From Rugalucina vietnamica (Eukaryota; Mollusca; Bivalvia; Lucinida; Lucinidae), in the NCBI GenBank assembly GCA_964017185.1, contig OZ024874.1:32278721-32342720 (forward strand): DNA of 64,000 nt, read 5' to 3'. The translations under genes were made by a program, and so were the position numbers. Position 1 is the first letter of the stretch. Every line of letters starts with the position of its first letter. Shown here piece after piece: positions 12,101-27,100 of this stretch. The notes beneath the pieces are model-generated. The model was given only the letters and a program-made list of their open reading frames with translations, did not search any database and was not told the DNA's origin.

Positions 12101-15100
12101 CAAGCGGCGAGTAATGATTTGGGCTAACTCATAGCTTCAACTCATGAGTGTGTGACAGCTTTTAAACTTTTTCAACATAACTTGTGGCAACTCGCGTGAC
12201 AAGCAGCGACTTATAACTTGTACCAACTCGTAGCATGTCGGGGCTTCAACTCGTGAGTGTGTGACAGGCCCTTAACATGCACTCACATGTGTAATGAAAG
12301 AGAAAAGAGAAAATTTTAAACATAACTTTGCCTGATCCATCCTGAATCATCTGCAGCACATGCCTGTAATGAGGGAGTATTTACCTGATGAAAGCCAAGG
12401 TATTGTTCTACCGTTCTAGCAGCATAGAACACCTCACCATCACACGTCACCACAAACAAGAAACCATACAATGCCTGAAAACAAAATAATGATACAACAC
12501 TTATTCTTGCATAGATATCTATGCTCACAGTTGCTTGAAGCCGTTTTCAATTGGCCGAAAGCTGTGTTCAAACAGCAAAACCCATGTTCAAATCATGAAA
12601 TTCATGCGCCGTTTGAACATGGGTTTTGGCCCACATCATTGGTCAATGCGACATGACGTCACTGTGTTCCATAGAAACAAAATGGCCAACATTGAAGAAG
12701 CTCCGCGGTTTTCGGTAAGTTTTGACGTTGCTTATGTTATTTTTAAGAAATTTTAAGTGAATTAGTGTGAAAATGCAAGAATAGCGATCAACCATGTTTA
12801 GTTTCAGTGTTCAAACATTCGATAGATCACTCAGAAGGGGTTTGAACATGCAACCTATGGCCTTGAACACCTTCCTCGTGATCCATCGAATGTTTGAACA
12901 CTGAAAACCAATGGTTGATCCCTTTAATGATAAGTCAACTTGCTGGTACTGAATGGCAATTTTCACCAAAGGATAATTTATATTTGATGCCTCTATTTAT
13001 AAAATCCATGACTGTGATAAATTTATTCTAAGTGAGACTGCAACAACAAGGGTCATTCATCATCACGGTAATGTTTTCTATGAAGGATGTTGCCATGTAG
13101 TGTAATTTTACAAATTATTCCAATTATTTAAACATACACCAGTTTTTTATCATAAACATGTCAGGGACACTACGGGGGATGGCTAATAGTGTTGTCATCT
13201 GCCTGTACAACCAAGCATAGAGTTACACAAAATGTAAATGATGGTTTGCTTGTAGAAACGCAAAACTGATTGAATTCAAGTGTTCATACATTGAATATTT
13301 TGAGGATGAAATTGTGTCAATGAAAATAGTTCAAGCTCCCCCACACCCAACATAATTTATTACAGACAATGTTACAGCGGCAGTGGCTCTGTTGTGATTT
13401 GTTCTGTTTCTTTCTTTGATGTCATTTCAATAAGTTTTAATTTTCTGTGAACAAATCATGACTGGTCCAATTTTCTGAACAGACCTCTTTTGGGAAATAG
13501 CAGCTCCTTTACTTTACCATATGTTTGTATTGTTTCTTGTTAATTTATTGCTTTTGTTATTTTCCCTTTGTGTTTGAAGGACAAGTCGTGGTGTATGATC
13601 ATACAAAGAGGATCTTACATGGGTGGTCGTTTCATATGAAATTTATTACACAAGCTTCGGCAAGTTTAATCAATTTCATATGAAATGACCACGAGTGTAA
13701 GATTTGTTTTATCATATGACTTTTAAAAAAGGATTTTATCACCGTCAAACTGGATACATTTTCAATGAAAATTTATATTGTTGTTATGGATGTCATAAAT
13801 GACGTTACATATTAATACACATGTGGTCATAACACTTTTTATTACATGACGTTATCCACTGGAAAACAGCGACGACCTATGATAAACCCCTTTATAACAT
13901 GGTCCGTTACAGCAATGTTTTGAATACAGCATGGACCATTCTAGACATTGTAGACTAACTTTGCAATACATTTTCCTCTTGTTATATCATGACTTTGATA
14001 GCTGTCTTGGACCCAACTGTAGTGTTATGAAGAGTTTGTGGTGTACCAGTTACTCGCATGTCTAACTATCTACCTCAACATACCTGTAGAATACTCTCCC
14101 CCTCTGAGAACTGTGGATCAGGCAGGAGGTGACTCCTGGTCATGTAATGGCTGTCCAGGTGATAACGATCCGGCAACACAGCTGAAATAGATATACGAGC
14201 CTGCGCATGACAAAACCAACAATTTGGGTTCCGACCAGGTCTGACACAAACCGGGCTGTACAGTCACAGAAGATGGTTAGAGGCTGGAAATTTTTAATTT
14301 AGAAAGTAGTGGAATTGTACTATCTGTGTAGCTAAAACAAAGGCGCTGATCAGCTTCGCAGTTACTGCGAAGCTGATCTGCGCCTTTGTCTTTGCCCAAG
14401 CATTTTGTTGGTTTTCTTATGCAGTGGCTCAATTACAGTAATGTAAAGTGCTTGTTATTCAAAGAGACATTCTTGGCTTATCCCCACATTTGAACATTTG
14501 TTACCATTTGACTACAGTTGCCATTAAATCTTACTCATGATATAAGCATAATGAACGGCAGAACTCTATATATTTTAATGTTACAAGCCAAATGGCTGAA
14601 TGTAGTCAAGTTTCAGACATTTTATAAATTCACTTGTTGGTAAGGGTACACATAGTTTTAATGGTGATACAGCAATGGAACTTGTACAGAATTATATTTT
14701 GTTCTTGTCAGTCATGTAGAAAGGGTTAACTTGCATGTAGACCACAAGAAAAAATACCAGTAGACAATGCACCACGAGAACTGGTAGCCTCGATGGCAAC
14801 CAACACACAACCAATAACTGCCCGTAACCAACAAATACTGAACAAAAAGAGTAATGTTTTAAAAAATCTAATTTGCAATATTCTTCTATTTTATCTTGTA
14901 TTCTCAAAGTATAATGCCCTTATATATACATCCAAAATTTAGCCAAGTCAGCATTTAGTTTTAAGTTATGAGAATGTTTTCTGGATGCAATGCATTAAAA
15001 AATACAAAAGTTGGCAATATTTATAGGAGATACACATATTATTTCACATTTATAGTTTTATCCCCAGAATTTCTTCTTATTGATTTTTGCAAACTTCAAT

Positions 15101-18100
15101 AAAATACTGTCATAATTCCTACACTGGGGAATTGTCTCTTAGTTGAGATATCATTGTTTTTAAGCAACTGGTCTAATTTGAATGAAATTACGATAACAAG
15201 TTCTGTTGAGTAACACTGACATAATTCTAATAATATTGTCAAAAATAAATTCTAGCTCAGGGTAAGACACTTTCATCCTGACACATTCATATAAATACAA
15301 GAAAAAATGAAAAGGCCATATGTAAGAACAGATATAATTCCAGGACACAGAAAGGAGCAGAGGAATGAATGCAAGAGAGTAAAATGTAAACAGATACATA
15401 TTTGAATTTGTCTTTCCTGGACTCAGTCATCAAACCTTGGCAATTATAAGGTGGGTTTAAAAAACCTGTAACCTGCAGTGGAGCTATATTATGAGCTGGT
15501 AATTGCACAGTAAATAAAACCTGGAGTGTAGTAAGGAATATTAACAATTGCAAATATTGTTTTTGTTGCTGTCGTTGTTTTTCAACAAAATTTCCTAATT
15601 TTGTTCAGGATGTTTTTACTGCAATTGTGTACATTTCTCATATATTACAATGATTAACTGTCATTTTTTCATCTTTTAAATGCACACTAAAATAGTAAAA
15701 CATAAGAATAATTTGAGCCGCATCATGAGAAAACTGGATTTTTGCCTATGCGAAAACAAAGGCGCAGATCAGCCTTGTGAAGCTGATCAGCGCCTTTGTT
15801 TTCGCTACACGGATAGTACAATCCCTCTTCTTCTTAGATCCAAACTTTCAAGGTTCTAGCTTTCTTCTTCAAGGGTACAGACTGGTTGATGCCGAACCTG
15901 GTAGGAAACCCGGAAGACTGGTTTTCTCACCACACAGCTCATTAATTTTTAGTAATCTGCCTTTTTCTTCTTATTAAAGGTTTAATATGCATTGTGTACC
16001 TGAGGAAGGAAATGAATGTGCTTTATATTATTAATCTTATCTGATTTTCCTGCTAAATGTTCAATAACTTGCTTTGTTAGAGTTAATTCTACAGATGGTT
16101 AAAACATTTTATACCTGGATTAAATTCTGCAAATTCTGTCACATTATTAATTGATGGGGAATTAATGCTTCCATGGCTAAAACACTTTCAGAAAAGCGAA
16201 AGAACTGAGCTAAGAAAACATTAGGTTGCCGAGATATAATGCTTGTAGTCGTCCATCAAAATGGCTCATCAACTATTTTTAGGTTGAAATTATTAAAACT
16301 GAATGAGAAATAATTTAGTTCTGACCAGAAGATAAAAGCTGCTAGACCGCTTCTAGTTATTGGTACTACATTTAATCATTGCCAGAAACCATAGACAAAC
16401 ATTAATATGTGATGGAAAAACCTGCAGCTAGGTGGTTTGCACTGGATGAGGGGACAACAAGTACTGGTTCAGAATGTGACCACCAGCCTAGCACTACAGG
16501 GGGCAGCAAGTACTGGTTCAGTATGTGACCACCAGCCTAGCATTACAAGGGACAGCAAGTACTGGTCCAGTATGTGACCACCAGCCTAGCACTACAGGGG
16601 ACAGCAAGTACTGGTTCGGTATGTGACCACCAGCCTAGCACTACAGGCGACAGCAAGTACTGGTTCAGAATGTGATCACCAGCCTAGCACTAGCCGTTGT
16701 CAACTGGCTTCATTACAGGGGACAGCAAGTACTGGTCCAGAATGTGACCACCAGCCTAGCACTACAGGGGGCAGCAAGTACTGGTTCAGTATGTGACCAC
16801 CAGCCTAGCACTACAGGGGACAGCAAGTACTGGTTCAGTATGTGACCACCAGCCTAGCACTACAGGCGACAGCAAGTACTGGTTCAGTATGTGATCACCA
16901 GCCTAGCATTACAGGGGACAGCAAGTACTGGTCCAGAATGTGACCACCAGCCTAGCACTACAGGGGGCAGCAAGTACTGGTTCAGTATGTGACCACCAGC
17001 CTAGCACTACAGGGGGCAGCAAGTACTGGTCCAGAATGTGACCACCAGCCTAGCACTAGCCTCTGTCAACTGGCTTCATTACAGGGGACAGCAAGTACTG
17101 GTCCAGAATGTGACCACCAGCCTAGCACTAGCCTCTGTCAACTGGCTTCATTACAGGGGACAGCAAGTACCAGCCTAGCACTACAGGGGACAACAAGTAC
17201 TGGTCCAGAATGTGACCACCAGCCTAGCACTACAGGGGGCAGCAAGTACTGGTTTAGTATGTGACCACCAGCCTAGCACTACAGGGGGCAGCAAGTACTG
17301 GTCCAGAATGTGACAACCAGCCTAGCACTAGCCTCTGTCAACTGGCTTCATTACAGGGGACAGCAAGTACTGGTCCAGAATGTGACCACCAGCCTAGCAC
17401 TAGCCTCTGTCAACTGGCTTCATTACAGGGGACAGCAAGTACCAGCCTAGCACTACAGGGGACAGCAAGTACTGGTTCAGTATGTGACCACCAGCCTAGC
17501 ACTACAGGGGACAGCAAGTACTGGTTCAGAATGAGACCATCAATCCAGCACTAGCCTCTGTCAACTGGCTTCATTACAGGGGACAGCAAGTACTGGTTCA
17601 GAATGTGACCACCAGCCTAGCACTACAGGGGACAGCAAGTACTGGTTCAGTATGTGACCACCAGCCTAGCACTACAGGGGACAGCAAGTACTGGTTCAGT
17701 ATGTGACCACCAGCCTAGCACTACAGGGGACAGCAAGTACTGGTTCAGAATGTGATCACCAGCCTAGCGCTAGCCTCTGTCAACTGGCTTCATTACAGGG
17801 GACAGCAAGTATTGGTTCAGAATGTGACCACCAGCCTAGCACTGCAGGGGGCAGCAAGTACTGGTTCAGAATGTGATCACCAGCCTAGCACTAGCCTCTG
17901 TCAACTATCTTCATTACAAGGGACAGCAAGTATTGGTCCAGAATGTGACCACCAGCCTAGCACTAGCCTCTGTCAACTGGCTTCATTACAGAAGACAGCA
18001 AGTACTGGTTCAGAATGTGACCACCTTCCTAGCACTAGCCTCTGTCAACTAGCTTCATTACAGGGGACAGCGAGTACCAGCCTAGCACTACAGGGGACAG

Positions 18101-21100
18101 CAAGTACTGGTTCAGTATGTGACCACCAGCCTAGCACTACAGGGGACAGCAAGTACTGGTTCAGAATGTGACCACCAGCCTAGCACTAGCCTCTGTCAAC
18201 TGGCTTCATTACAGGGGACAGCAAGTATTGGTTCAGTATGTGACCACCAGCCTAGCATTACAGGGGACAGCAAGTACTGGTCCAGTATGTGACCATCAGC
18301 CTAGCACTACAGGGGACAGCAAGTACTGGTCCAGTATGTGACCACCAGCCTAGCACTACAGGGGACAGCAAGTACTGGTTCAGTATGTGACCACCAGCCT
18401 AGCATTACAGGGGACAGCAAGTACTGGTCCAGTATGTGACCACCAGCCTAGCACTACAGGGGACAGCAAGTACTGGTTCAGTATGTGACCACCAGCCTAG
18501 CACTACAGGGGACAGCAAGTACTGGTCCAGTATGTGACCACCAGCCTAGCACTACAGGGGACAGCAAGTACTGGTCCAGTATGTGACCACCAGCCTAGCA
18601 CTAGCCTCTGTCAACTGGCTTCATTACAGGGGACAGCAAGTACTGGTCCAGAATGTGACCACCAGTTTAGCAATAGCCGTTGTCAACTGGCTTCATTACA
18701 GGGGACAGCAAGTACTGGTTCAGAATGTGACCACCAGCCTAGCACAACAGGGGACAGCAAGTACTGGTTCAGTATGTGACCACCAGCCTAGCACTACAGG
18801 GGACAGCAAGTACTGGTTCAGAATGTGATCACCAGCCTAGCATTACAGGGGACAGCAAGTACTGGTTTAGAATGTGACCACCAGCTTAGCAATAGCCGTT
18901 GTCAACTGGCTTCATTACAGGGGACAGCAAGTACTGGCTCAGAATGTGACCACCAGCTTAGCAATAGCCATTGTCAACTGGCTTTATTACAGGGGACAGC
19001 AAGTATTGGTTCAGTATGTGACCACCAGCCTAGCAATAGCTTCTGTCAACTGTCTTCATTACTAGGATCAACTATGATATGACAGGACAATGAATGAACT
19101 TCAGCTAGATCTTCAAAATACTATGCTTAATAAGAGCTTAATAGAGGATTTGCTCTGGCAAGAATATCATTGGAATTAATTAGGAGCAAGGAATCTGTCA
19201 AATTTTATGTCCTCTTAATATCATACATCTTGACAATAATCTGCAATCAGGCTGGCAGAAAAATGTTTTTGATTGGTGCTTAACTGCTTGGTAAATCCCC
19301 TATATTTGGACTAGTAATTAAGTAAATGGATCTTTTCTGTTTCACTGATGAGTATAAAAAAGTCATTTTTCCCTGAATTTTAGTGTAGCAGACAGTTAGG
19401 CCTTAACAGCACCTCTATACACCCACACAGTGTGGTACCAAAGTGATAGTTCGTCTCTCACTAATGAGAAAGTACCAAAGTAGAATTAGGACGTAGTGTC
19501 TGATCAACCCTTTGACTGGAAAGTTGACTATCGGTTATGCAAAATTTGACAACAACTGAGCAAGCAAAAGACAGGCTTATTGGACAAAAGTAAAAGACAG
19601 CAAATGTCTTAAAAAAAAACAACAAAAAAACAACAACAACTGAAATGGTAGATCCAGGCAGTGTCACAATAAAAACTGTGATCTATAATGTGGTGAATGT
19701 GGGAAACCATTATGATCTAACAAGGATCAAACCAAAAGCTATTCAAATTGATGAAAAACATTAAAAATATTCATGATTTTATGGTACCGTAAATCCGGAA
19801 ATGTTCGCGAGAATTTAATTTTCGCTAGTATTTGCGAATTAGTTGCCTCGCGAAAGCAAAGTTCTCGCTAATAAAGAATTACAATAGACTGCACGAGTAC
19901 TCATTCGCGAATTCAAAGACTCGCTAATAATTTGGAAAAAGAAAATTCTCGAAATAAAAGTCAGGCGAAAATTTCCGGACTTACAGTAGTATAAGAGTCA
20001 ATTTGATCTATCTCTGTAAAAGAATAAAAGAGAAAAAATGACAACATTAATATGTGTATATGTAAAGGGGATGCTCCTTTTTCTTTCAGATAGTCTCCCC
20101 TGCTTGAATAAGAAAAAAATTATATTTATTTATTTTTAGTTTTTTTATTTATTTATTTATTAATCATTTTTATTTAATTATTTATTTTTTATTTATTCAT
20201 TTATCTATTTATTCATTTATTTTGTATTGCCACCATGAATGTATTTTCTGCATTGTCATATTTGCTCGTTTGTAACTGATGTGTTTAACTGAGCTTTCAA
20301 TAAATGTTATGTTTTCTGTTATGTTATGCTATGTCATGGTAGAATATTTACATTTTTCTAAAACCTCCTTAGATGAACCATTAGATGTTCATCTGTTTTC
20401 ATACTTCCATGAACTACATCGTGTCACGCGACGTCACATGACGTCAAACTTGACGTCAAAATACAATGCTTTTGCCAATCTGATTGGACGTTGTAAACGT
20501 CAACGCCGTTCCGCTGTTTGAATACACACTGTGTGTAAATTATCTATTTGCTTGTAAATGTGATCGCCTTGTTTCAACAAGCGATAGAGTGAAATGAATA
20601 TAAATATAAGCAATGAGTTTAATTTTTCTGATGTTCGGGGTTCATTCACTTTGCACGCGACCCACTGCGGTTCATAGCTCCATGAACACCAGAAAAATGA
20701 AATTCATTTCTTAAATAAATTTTGCACTGTTTTTCAGAAACTGCATTCACTCAATGAATGCCTAGTGATTATGCTAAAACTTCATCAATGAACAGTACCA
20801 TTGTTGATAGACACTTTAACCTTATTCTAATATCAACACTTTAACCTTATTCTAATATCACAAATGATGGAACATTTCTATAGTTTTGATCATGCGATCT
20901 GAGAGGAGGTGTTACCCCACATGCAATATGGCAATGAACTACTTGTTTTTAGACAATTGTTTGTATTACAGTCTGGCACGTATGAATTACAAGTCTGTAA
21001 GAAGTCATGAAAAATAAAGGAATAAAACTAGCTAACTAATATTCTGTCAGAAAAAAAAGATATGACTGGGGTGAAATTATGGACACTAAAATATAAGGAT

Positions 21101-24100
21101 GAAAATTCCGCCTACAAGTTATGAGTTTATTAAGCAGGAATTTGGGTGAAACGTCTTCAGAAAAGGTGGACAGAGTAAAAATAGGAAGAATAATTGAAAC
21201 AAGCTTACTAAAAGCTCTTTAGTGAGCCTTTATGCAACTCAGGTGAAGATACCAATTTTTGGTTAAAAACAAATTTAATTGACTTTTTGATGAAAGTGCT
21301 AGAAAATCCAACAAGTTCCTGTTTTGATGGTTATAGTTCAAGCATCAACACAAATTGTGTTTGCTTTGCTTTTGTTCAAATTTGAATTCTAGTCTAGAAT
21401 TAGAAAAAAAGCCTTTTCAGTAACATGATAAAAGATAATGTGTCTTGCAACAGAAGAAAAGCATTAGCAACCTTTTAAACAATCACTGTTGCTGCTTCAG
21501 AAACCCTGCCGTAAAATAAAATGCTGCCATTAGAATCTCCCTTATTAATTGCCTCCATAATTCACCTGGAAGCTTTTATGTGATGTCCTTAAATGGATTT
21601 CACCTGTGTATGAGGTGAAATTGCTCGACTAATGGCCGCCCGGTGATGCAGGAAGCCGCATACAGGTAGCTATAGTACCATCATGACGTGCCACTTAGCT
21701 CACTTCCTGTCATTACATCTCAATTTTGCCTGAATTTCTTCTGAAGAAAACTATAGTTGATGTCTACATGCTGTCTCAGGTAAAGATCACTCACAGGTGG
21801 GGGCGGGGAAAACTTGTAATATAACCATTTGAAAGAAAAAAATACTAAAACCCATGCCTTCTACCCCTGATATGTCAACCTTATTATAAGACTTTACAGT
21901 AGTCTAGATGTCATGCATGTGTTTTATCTTATATATAATAATATAATTAAAACAGATAAAAAGTTCAACAAAAAATCTGATATTTTTTATTCATTTTGCA
22001 GAATTCTTGTACTGAAGGAATTAAAAAATCACTTCATACCCTTTAAGGTTGAGTTATGATTAAGTCCACACATACCCTAGATTGGTAATTGTGACCAAAT
22101 ACTAGATCATATAACCATAATTTCAGCATGGGTCACCACATTTGTGGTACAGTCAATGATTGCTAAATATATTTTTGTCGAATGGGGCATCTATGGACTT
22201 GATGTTTCAGGGGAAACAGCCATAGAAAGGGATAGAGTTACTGAAATCAAGATGACATTTTGGTCAGGAACAATATACCTTAGGACCACCTTGGTGAAAG
22301 CAAGTATTTTAAAAATGATTAACCATATGATTTATGCACAAGTTTGACTGGTTTTAGAGCCCAAAAAATTCAAGGCGGCCATTATTTTTTAAGTTCACAG
22401 TACTGTTGTAATTTGCCATACAACAAAGACTCATAAACATAAATATTGAATTCTGCAAATCAAAAACAAGATATTAAAGTATATAACTGATGATCAAAAA
22501 TACATAAACATTCAGTGGTAAAATTAAAGGCACAGAATCATACTAGGCTGATCTGTTCCAAATCATACTACCATTTTAGTAAACTTGGTTATTTACAAGG
22601 GCATGCAACTCAAACAACTTGGATTGCTTTTGAACTCCGGAGCCTGATTTCACTGATGTCTAGATTTGTTTTCCACAGTTTTAGATTGAAATTCCCATTA
22701 AACGGAGTGAAGTCATTTACAGGATAAAACAGGAAGTGAATAATGAGACTCTGGAACATCAAACTTCATTGTAGATTTGCATAATGACTGCCAGCCTCAT
22801 GTTGCAAATCATGGTGGTTACTTTTTTTATTAAGCAGTGGAAAAGCACTAAAATATTGCTTTACAATATCATAAGTCACCTAAACATTAATTTCAACCAA
22901 CTTTTGCTATGAGAGACTATAGAAGGCAGGTTTTAACAAATGAGTCACAAGCTTCTGGTTTACAAAATAACTAGCTTTTACCAATAATTCAACATAGCAA
23001 TTTCAGAAGCTTCATTAAAAACAGCTTTTCTAATAGTATCTAAGAGAAAAAATCAAAAAAGAGGGGGGAAAGGGGGAAAATGGAATGCAAGACTTAGTGT
23101 AGAAATGGCTAAAATAAAGTGCATGATGGTTGGTCCTGATGTCACTTTAATTTTGCTTGGAATTTTGACAGAAAAGATGGCACATAGATGCACTAGTACA
23201 ATGTAGACAGATGCTACTTAGACAGCGGACTGACTGACCATGTTGGGAAAGCATGTTTCATTAACTGTTGGTGACTTTAGACCTAATGTTTTTACAATGA
23301 TTAACCCAAACCCATGTAACTCCTGGTGTTGAGTGTTTCTGTCCATGTTCCAGGTCTAGAGTTACAGACTATTCTGAGTATTCCTCTAGCACCATTTCCG
23401 CTTAGAAGACACTGCAAATCAATAATCTTAAAACCACCACAAATACAACTCCCCAACTTATTCTGGTCTTAAATTACACAAAATTGCTCCAATATTGATA
23501 TTTGGAAGGAGAAAATGAAACTGTTTTGTCATGAATACATGATAGATACAGCCTATAATGGGATAAGAATGAAGAATGGCAGCTATTATGCCTATTAAAT
23601 CCCCTGGCAGTTAGTTCCTTCAGAAGATGCTTTATGTCTGATGGAAAAGAGGGTCACACACTTCACAGCACAAGAAGGTAACAGGATACCAGCTGAGCCG
23701 CGGCATGGGATAACGACCATAAAAAGATGTTCATTTCTGCATGGCTCCTTCTGCAGATTATGTCTGGGCCACTTTATAATGGACCAAATAGTCCAATTTT
23801 GATATATATCTATATATCTATTTTACTCTCGTTATAACATGCACGGACATTTTATTGGACCGAGCCAACGAGTGTTATAAAGAGGTTGTGGTGTATTTTG
23901 GTGTCAGTGTAATACTGGTTTGCATGTTGGTTGATCATGTTTTGATAAACTAGTACACTATTCCAAGACAATTCTGCTGTGATTTATCTTCATGTTTTCT
24001 GTTTATTCTGTCTACCTTTCTAACCTGTTAGTCTATGTACGCATCACCATGTATTTATGTATTCATATACATGTATTTAGATAATGCTAGCTGGATGGCT

Positions 24101-27100
24101 GTCTTGTTGTAGTCAGTGAGCTAGGTCCTAATTTTTTGTCATTTGTTACCAGTTGAGGGGACTAAATCTCTTCGCACTTTTTGATAAGTTCAATATCCAT
24201 AAATAACATTTCAGTATGGTAGCAATCTCAGATCAGTAGCTTAAGACCTGAAAAATATCAGTTTTATTGGTACCTTGCGAACAAGAAGTTTTTGGGCTCG
24301 TTATAATAAACACTCCCTAAGTAAAGATATCTTTGTATTTTAAGCAGTATAAAGCATCACTTGCATTTATAAGAGATAAAAAATGATTGCCATGCATTTA
24401 GAACATGATAATTCATGAAAAACTAGAAACGAAAGCGTGCTGGAGGGTAGGATTACCCCACCAATAAACTCATAATTATACCAACTTTGTATTTGTGTAA
24501 AACTTTGATGTAAAGACATTGAAATCAATATTTCTCTCCAGTATCCTAGATGTTTGAACACCATTTAGCATTTCCTACCTTATTGTTAGACATAACAGTC
24601 ATAACAAGTATTTAATTCGAAATTTGAATATTCATGAGTCAATATATTGTAAAACATTAAAAAAGAAAAGAAAACAAATCATGAATCCTGGAATTATGAA
24701 GCAGCACTACCAGCACTTTATTGAGGATCTAAACAATTTTAACTCAGAAATGCCTAAAATGATTTACATAATAATAAACTTATTTTCACTATGTAGAATG
24801 TATGGTTTCCCTGGCAACCGTCAATGTGCATAGGGGTGTACAGATCTACAAACAGATCACATCGCTACTGATACTTATCATTGACCACCAAACTAAGTTA
24901 AGAGTTTGTATAGATGTAGCCCTATTTTTAAATGATCAGATAATCTAATTTGCATATTCAAATAATCTTATTTGCATATTCATGAATATTAAAAAATGAT
25001 AAAATACTGAGGTTCAGCATCCAACTTTTCATACGAGTTAACAGAGCATAAACCTTAAATAACACATATCTCAATTAAGCACCACCAATTGGGGCCCTGA
25101 GAAATAAAGGGACTGCTTGTGCCTCCATGCAAAGCTTATACACTACTGACTGACCACCTAATAGCTGGCTAACTGCTCAAAAAGTCAGAGCTGGCCAAAG
25201 AAAAGTGGTTCAAGTCAAACTATCCAAAATATACAAATAAGCCTTTTTGGTTTACTTGGGTGGTTATATCTATCTCTAGAGAAATAAAAATGATATAAAA
25301 GGATTGCTAATGTAATGTACTAATGACATGTTGGCTTCTAATACCTCGTATCTGAATAGAAACCCTAAATAAAATGGTTAAAAATAACGAAAAATACTAA
25401 TGGGTGTGCTTATGAAATCCCCGTAACCAAACTGCTGATGGTCACAGAGAGCTAAGAATAGTATCATAGTATTGCTAATATACTATAATAATGATGTATT
25501 GGATGGAATAGACATATCTGTCCTCTGCTACCTAGCATATGAACCTAAATCTTACAGATTGGCTAAAAGTAGCAAAACCATATAAGGTGGTATACTTACA
25601 GAACTGCTTGTAACTCAACTTCCGATGACCATACAGAGCTGAGAATAGCGTCAAATACTTGTTAAGACAGTATACTACAGTCAACCCTCTTTACAACGAC
25701 GGTGTTTGTCGCCAGTGCTTTGTGACGTTAAAGTGAATCTGCTGTTATAAGGAAATTGGGTCTTCTGACAAACAAGAACTGCTTTAGATATGCTCCCATA
25801 ATTATCCTAGGTGTACATGTGAGTTGCAAAAACATATTTATTTCACATCGTGGTTAAGATGTATGGCTTAAAAAGGATGACAAAAATAAAACAAAACATA
25901 TTTAAATTAATACTTTATTGCATGTAATACATTTCATTTAACAACATCCACATAACAATTTAGAACAAGAAAGCCGGTGCCCATGCACATGCTTTGTCAA
26001 GCAACATGTCGTCATTGACGATCGAACGTCGGTAAACCACCTGTACAGCGCTTGCTCTAGTTTCTCGTGCTTGCCGGAACGCTGTCGTAGAGATGAGTCA
26101 CCATTTTTCGGCACGCTAGACCATTTCTCTTTGTCACGGAGAATGTCGCTCACGGTTGATCTGCCGACATGCTTCCCCCAGTCTCAAGCGAAACGGGTTG
26201 CAATCTCATCTTGGGTTGCTGTCGGATGGTCGGTAGGCGACAATCTCTTTTTTCTCGGCGACGGAAAACTGTGTTCTTCGTCGTTTTGCTGGAGGCTGAG
26301 ACATTATAAAGGTTTTTACACTTTCAAAAGATTGATAAATTTAACGGCGATTGCTCCATTTTTCTACCCCATTTTGACACCTGTACTCAAAGATCTCATC
26401 TTGTCACTCAATTAAAGAACGCAAATTATATCAATTAATTCTTTATTTTGATAATTGATAACCTTCAAGCGATGAACACAATGCGGTATTGTTAAAAAAT
26501 CAATCGATACTGTATTGGCGTTCCGACTAATTAAGCCGATACTGTAAGATTAGTCTCCCTTGATTACCTGTCAATCACTTTGCCGGTTTGCGGTATGTCG
26601 CAAAATTCAATAAACACATTTTCGTAAAATTGTCTGTGACGTTGTAAAGGCAGAAAAATGTGTACAAAAGTCATATTTGTTCCCAATAATTACTGTCGGT
26701 GTCGGTAAGCGTGTTTTCCGTTATAACGTAGTAATTTTAATAGGGAAAAATCCGTCCCCACGAAATTTTTGTCGGAAGTCGAATATTCCGTTATAGCGTT
26801 CACCGTTATAAAGAATTCTGACTGTACTGATAAATGGGCTAGTAAAAATTTTCCTGACGTCTACTTTCTAGAATATTAATTAATTAAACACCTTATTAGT
26901 TGGAGAAAAATCGCGACAAACCTGAGGGGATATACTTAAAAACTGCTTATAACACAAATTCTAATGGCCCGAGAGCACTAAAAATTGTAGCAAATGATTG
27001 CTAATGTATTTGCTCTAATGATATATTGGCTTGAATAAACATATCTGACTTCTACAAAATAGTATATGAATAAATATTCTTATAAAATGGATAAAAATAA

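Larger units (their letters stand above)
12475..14083 (-). other. AHR: AHR intron 3
   Basis: 1.6 kb. It holds the hairpin block at 12580-12921 and a MITE copy at 13610-13918; I see nothing else. Confidence 0.85.

Noticed and set aside
16450-19063. CRISPR-like array
   Set aside because: The repeats are contiguous with no unique spacers, and the DNA is animal nuclear sequence.
16989-19082. Several 60-140-aa repeat peptides ([13 protein letters not shown] type)
   Set aside because: They are read-through of the 49/72-bp minisatellite. The 49-bp unit changes frame each time and there is no conserved start.
20790-23800. Possible conserved non-coding blocks in intron 2
   Set aside because: The stretch is relatively repeat-poor, but conservation cannot be judged from one sequence.
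26071-26415. Plus-strand 114-aa frame
   Set aside because: It is antisense to the Tigger transposase fragment, which has clear family motifs on the minus strand.
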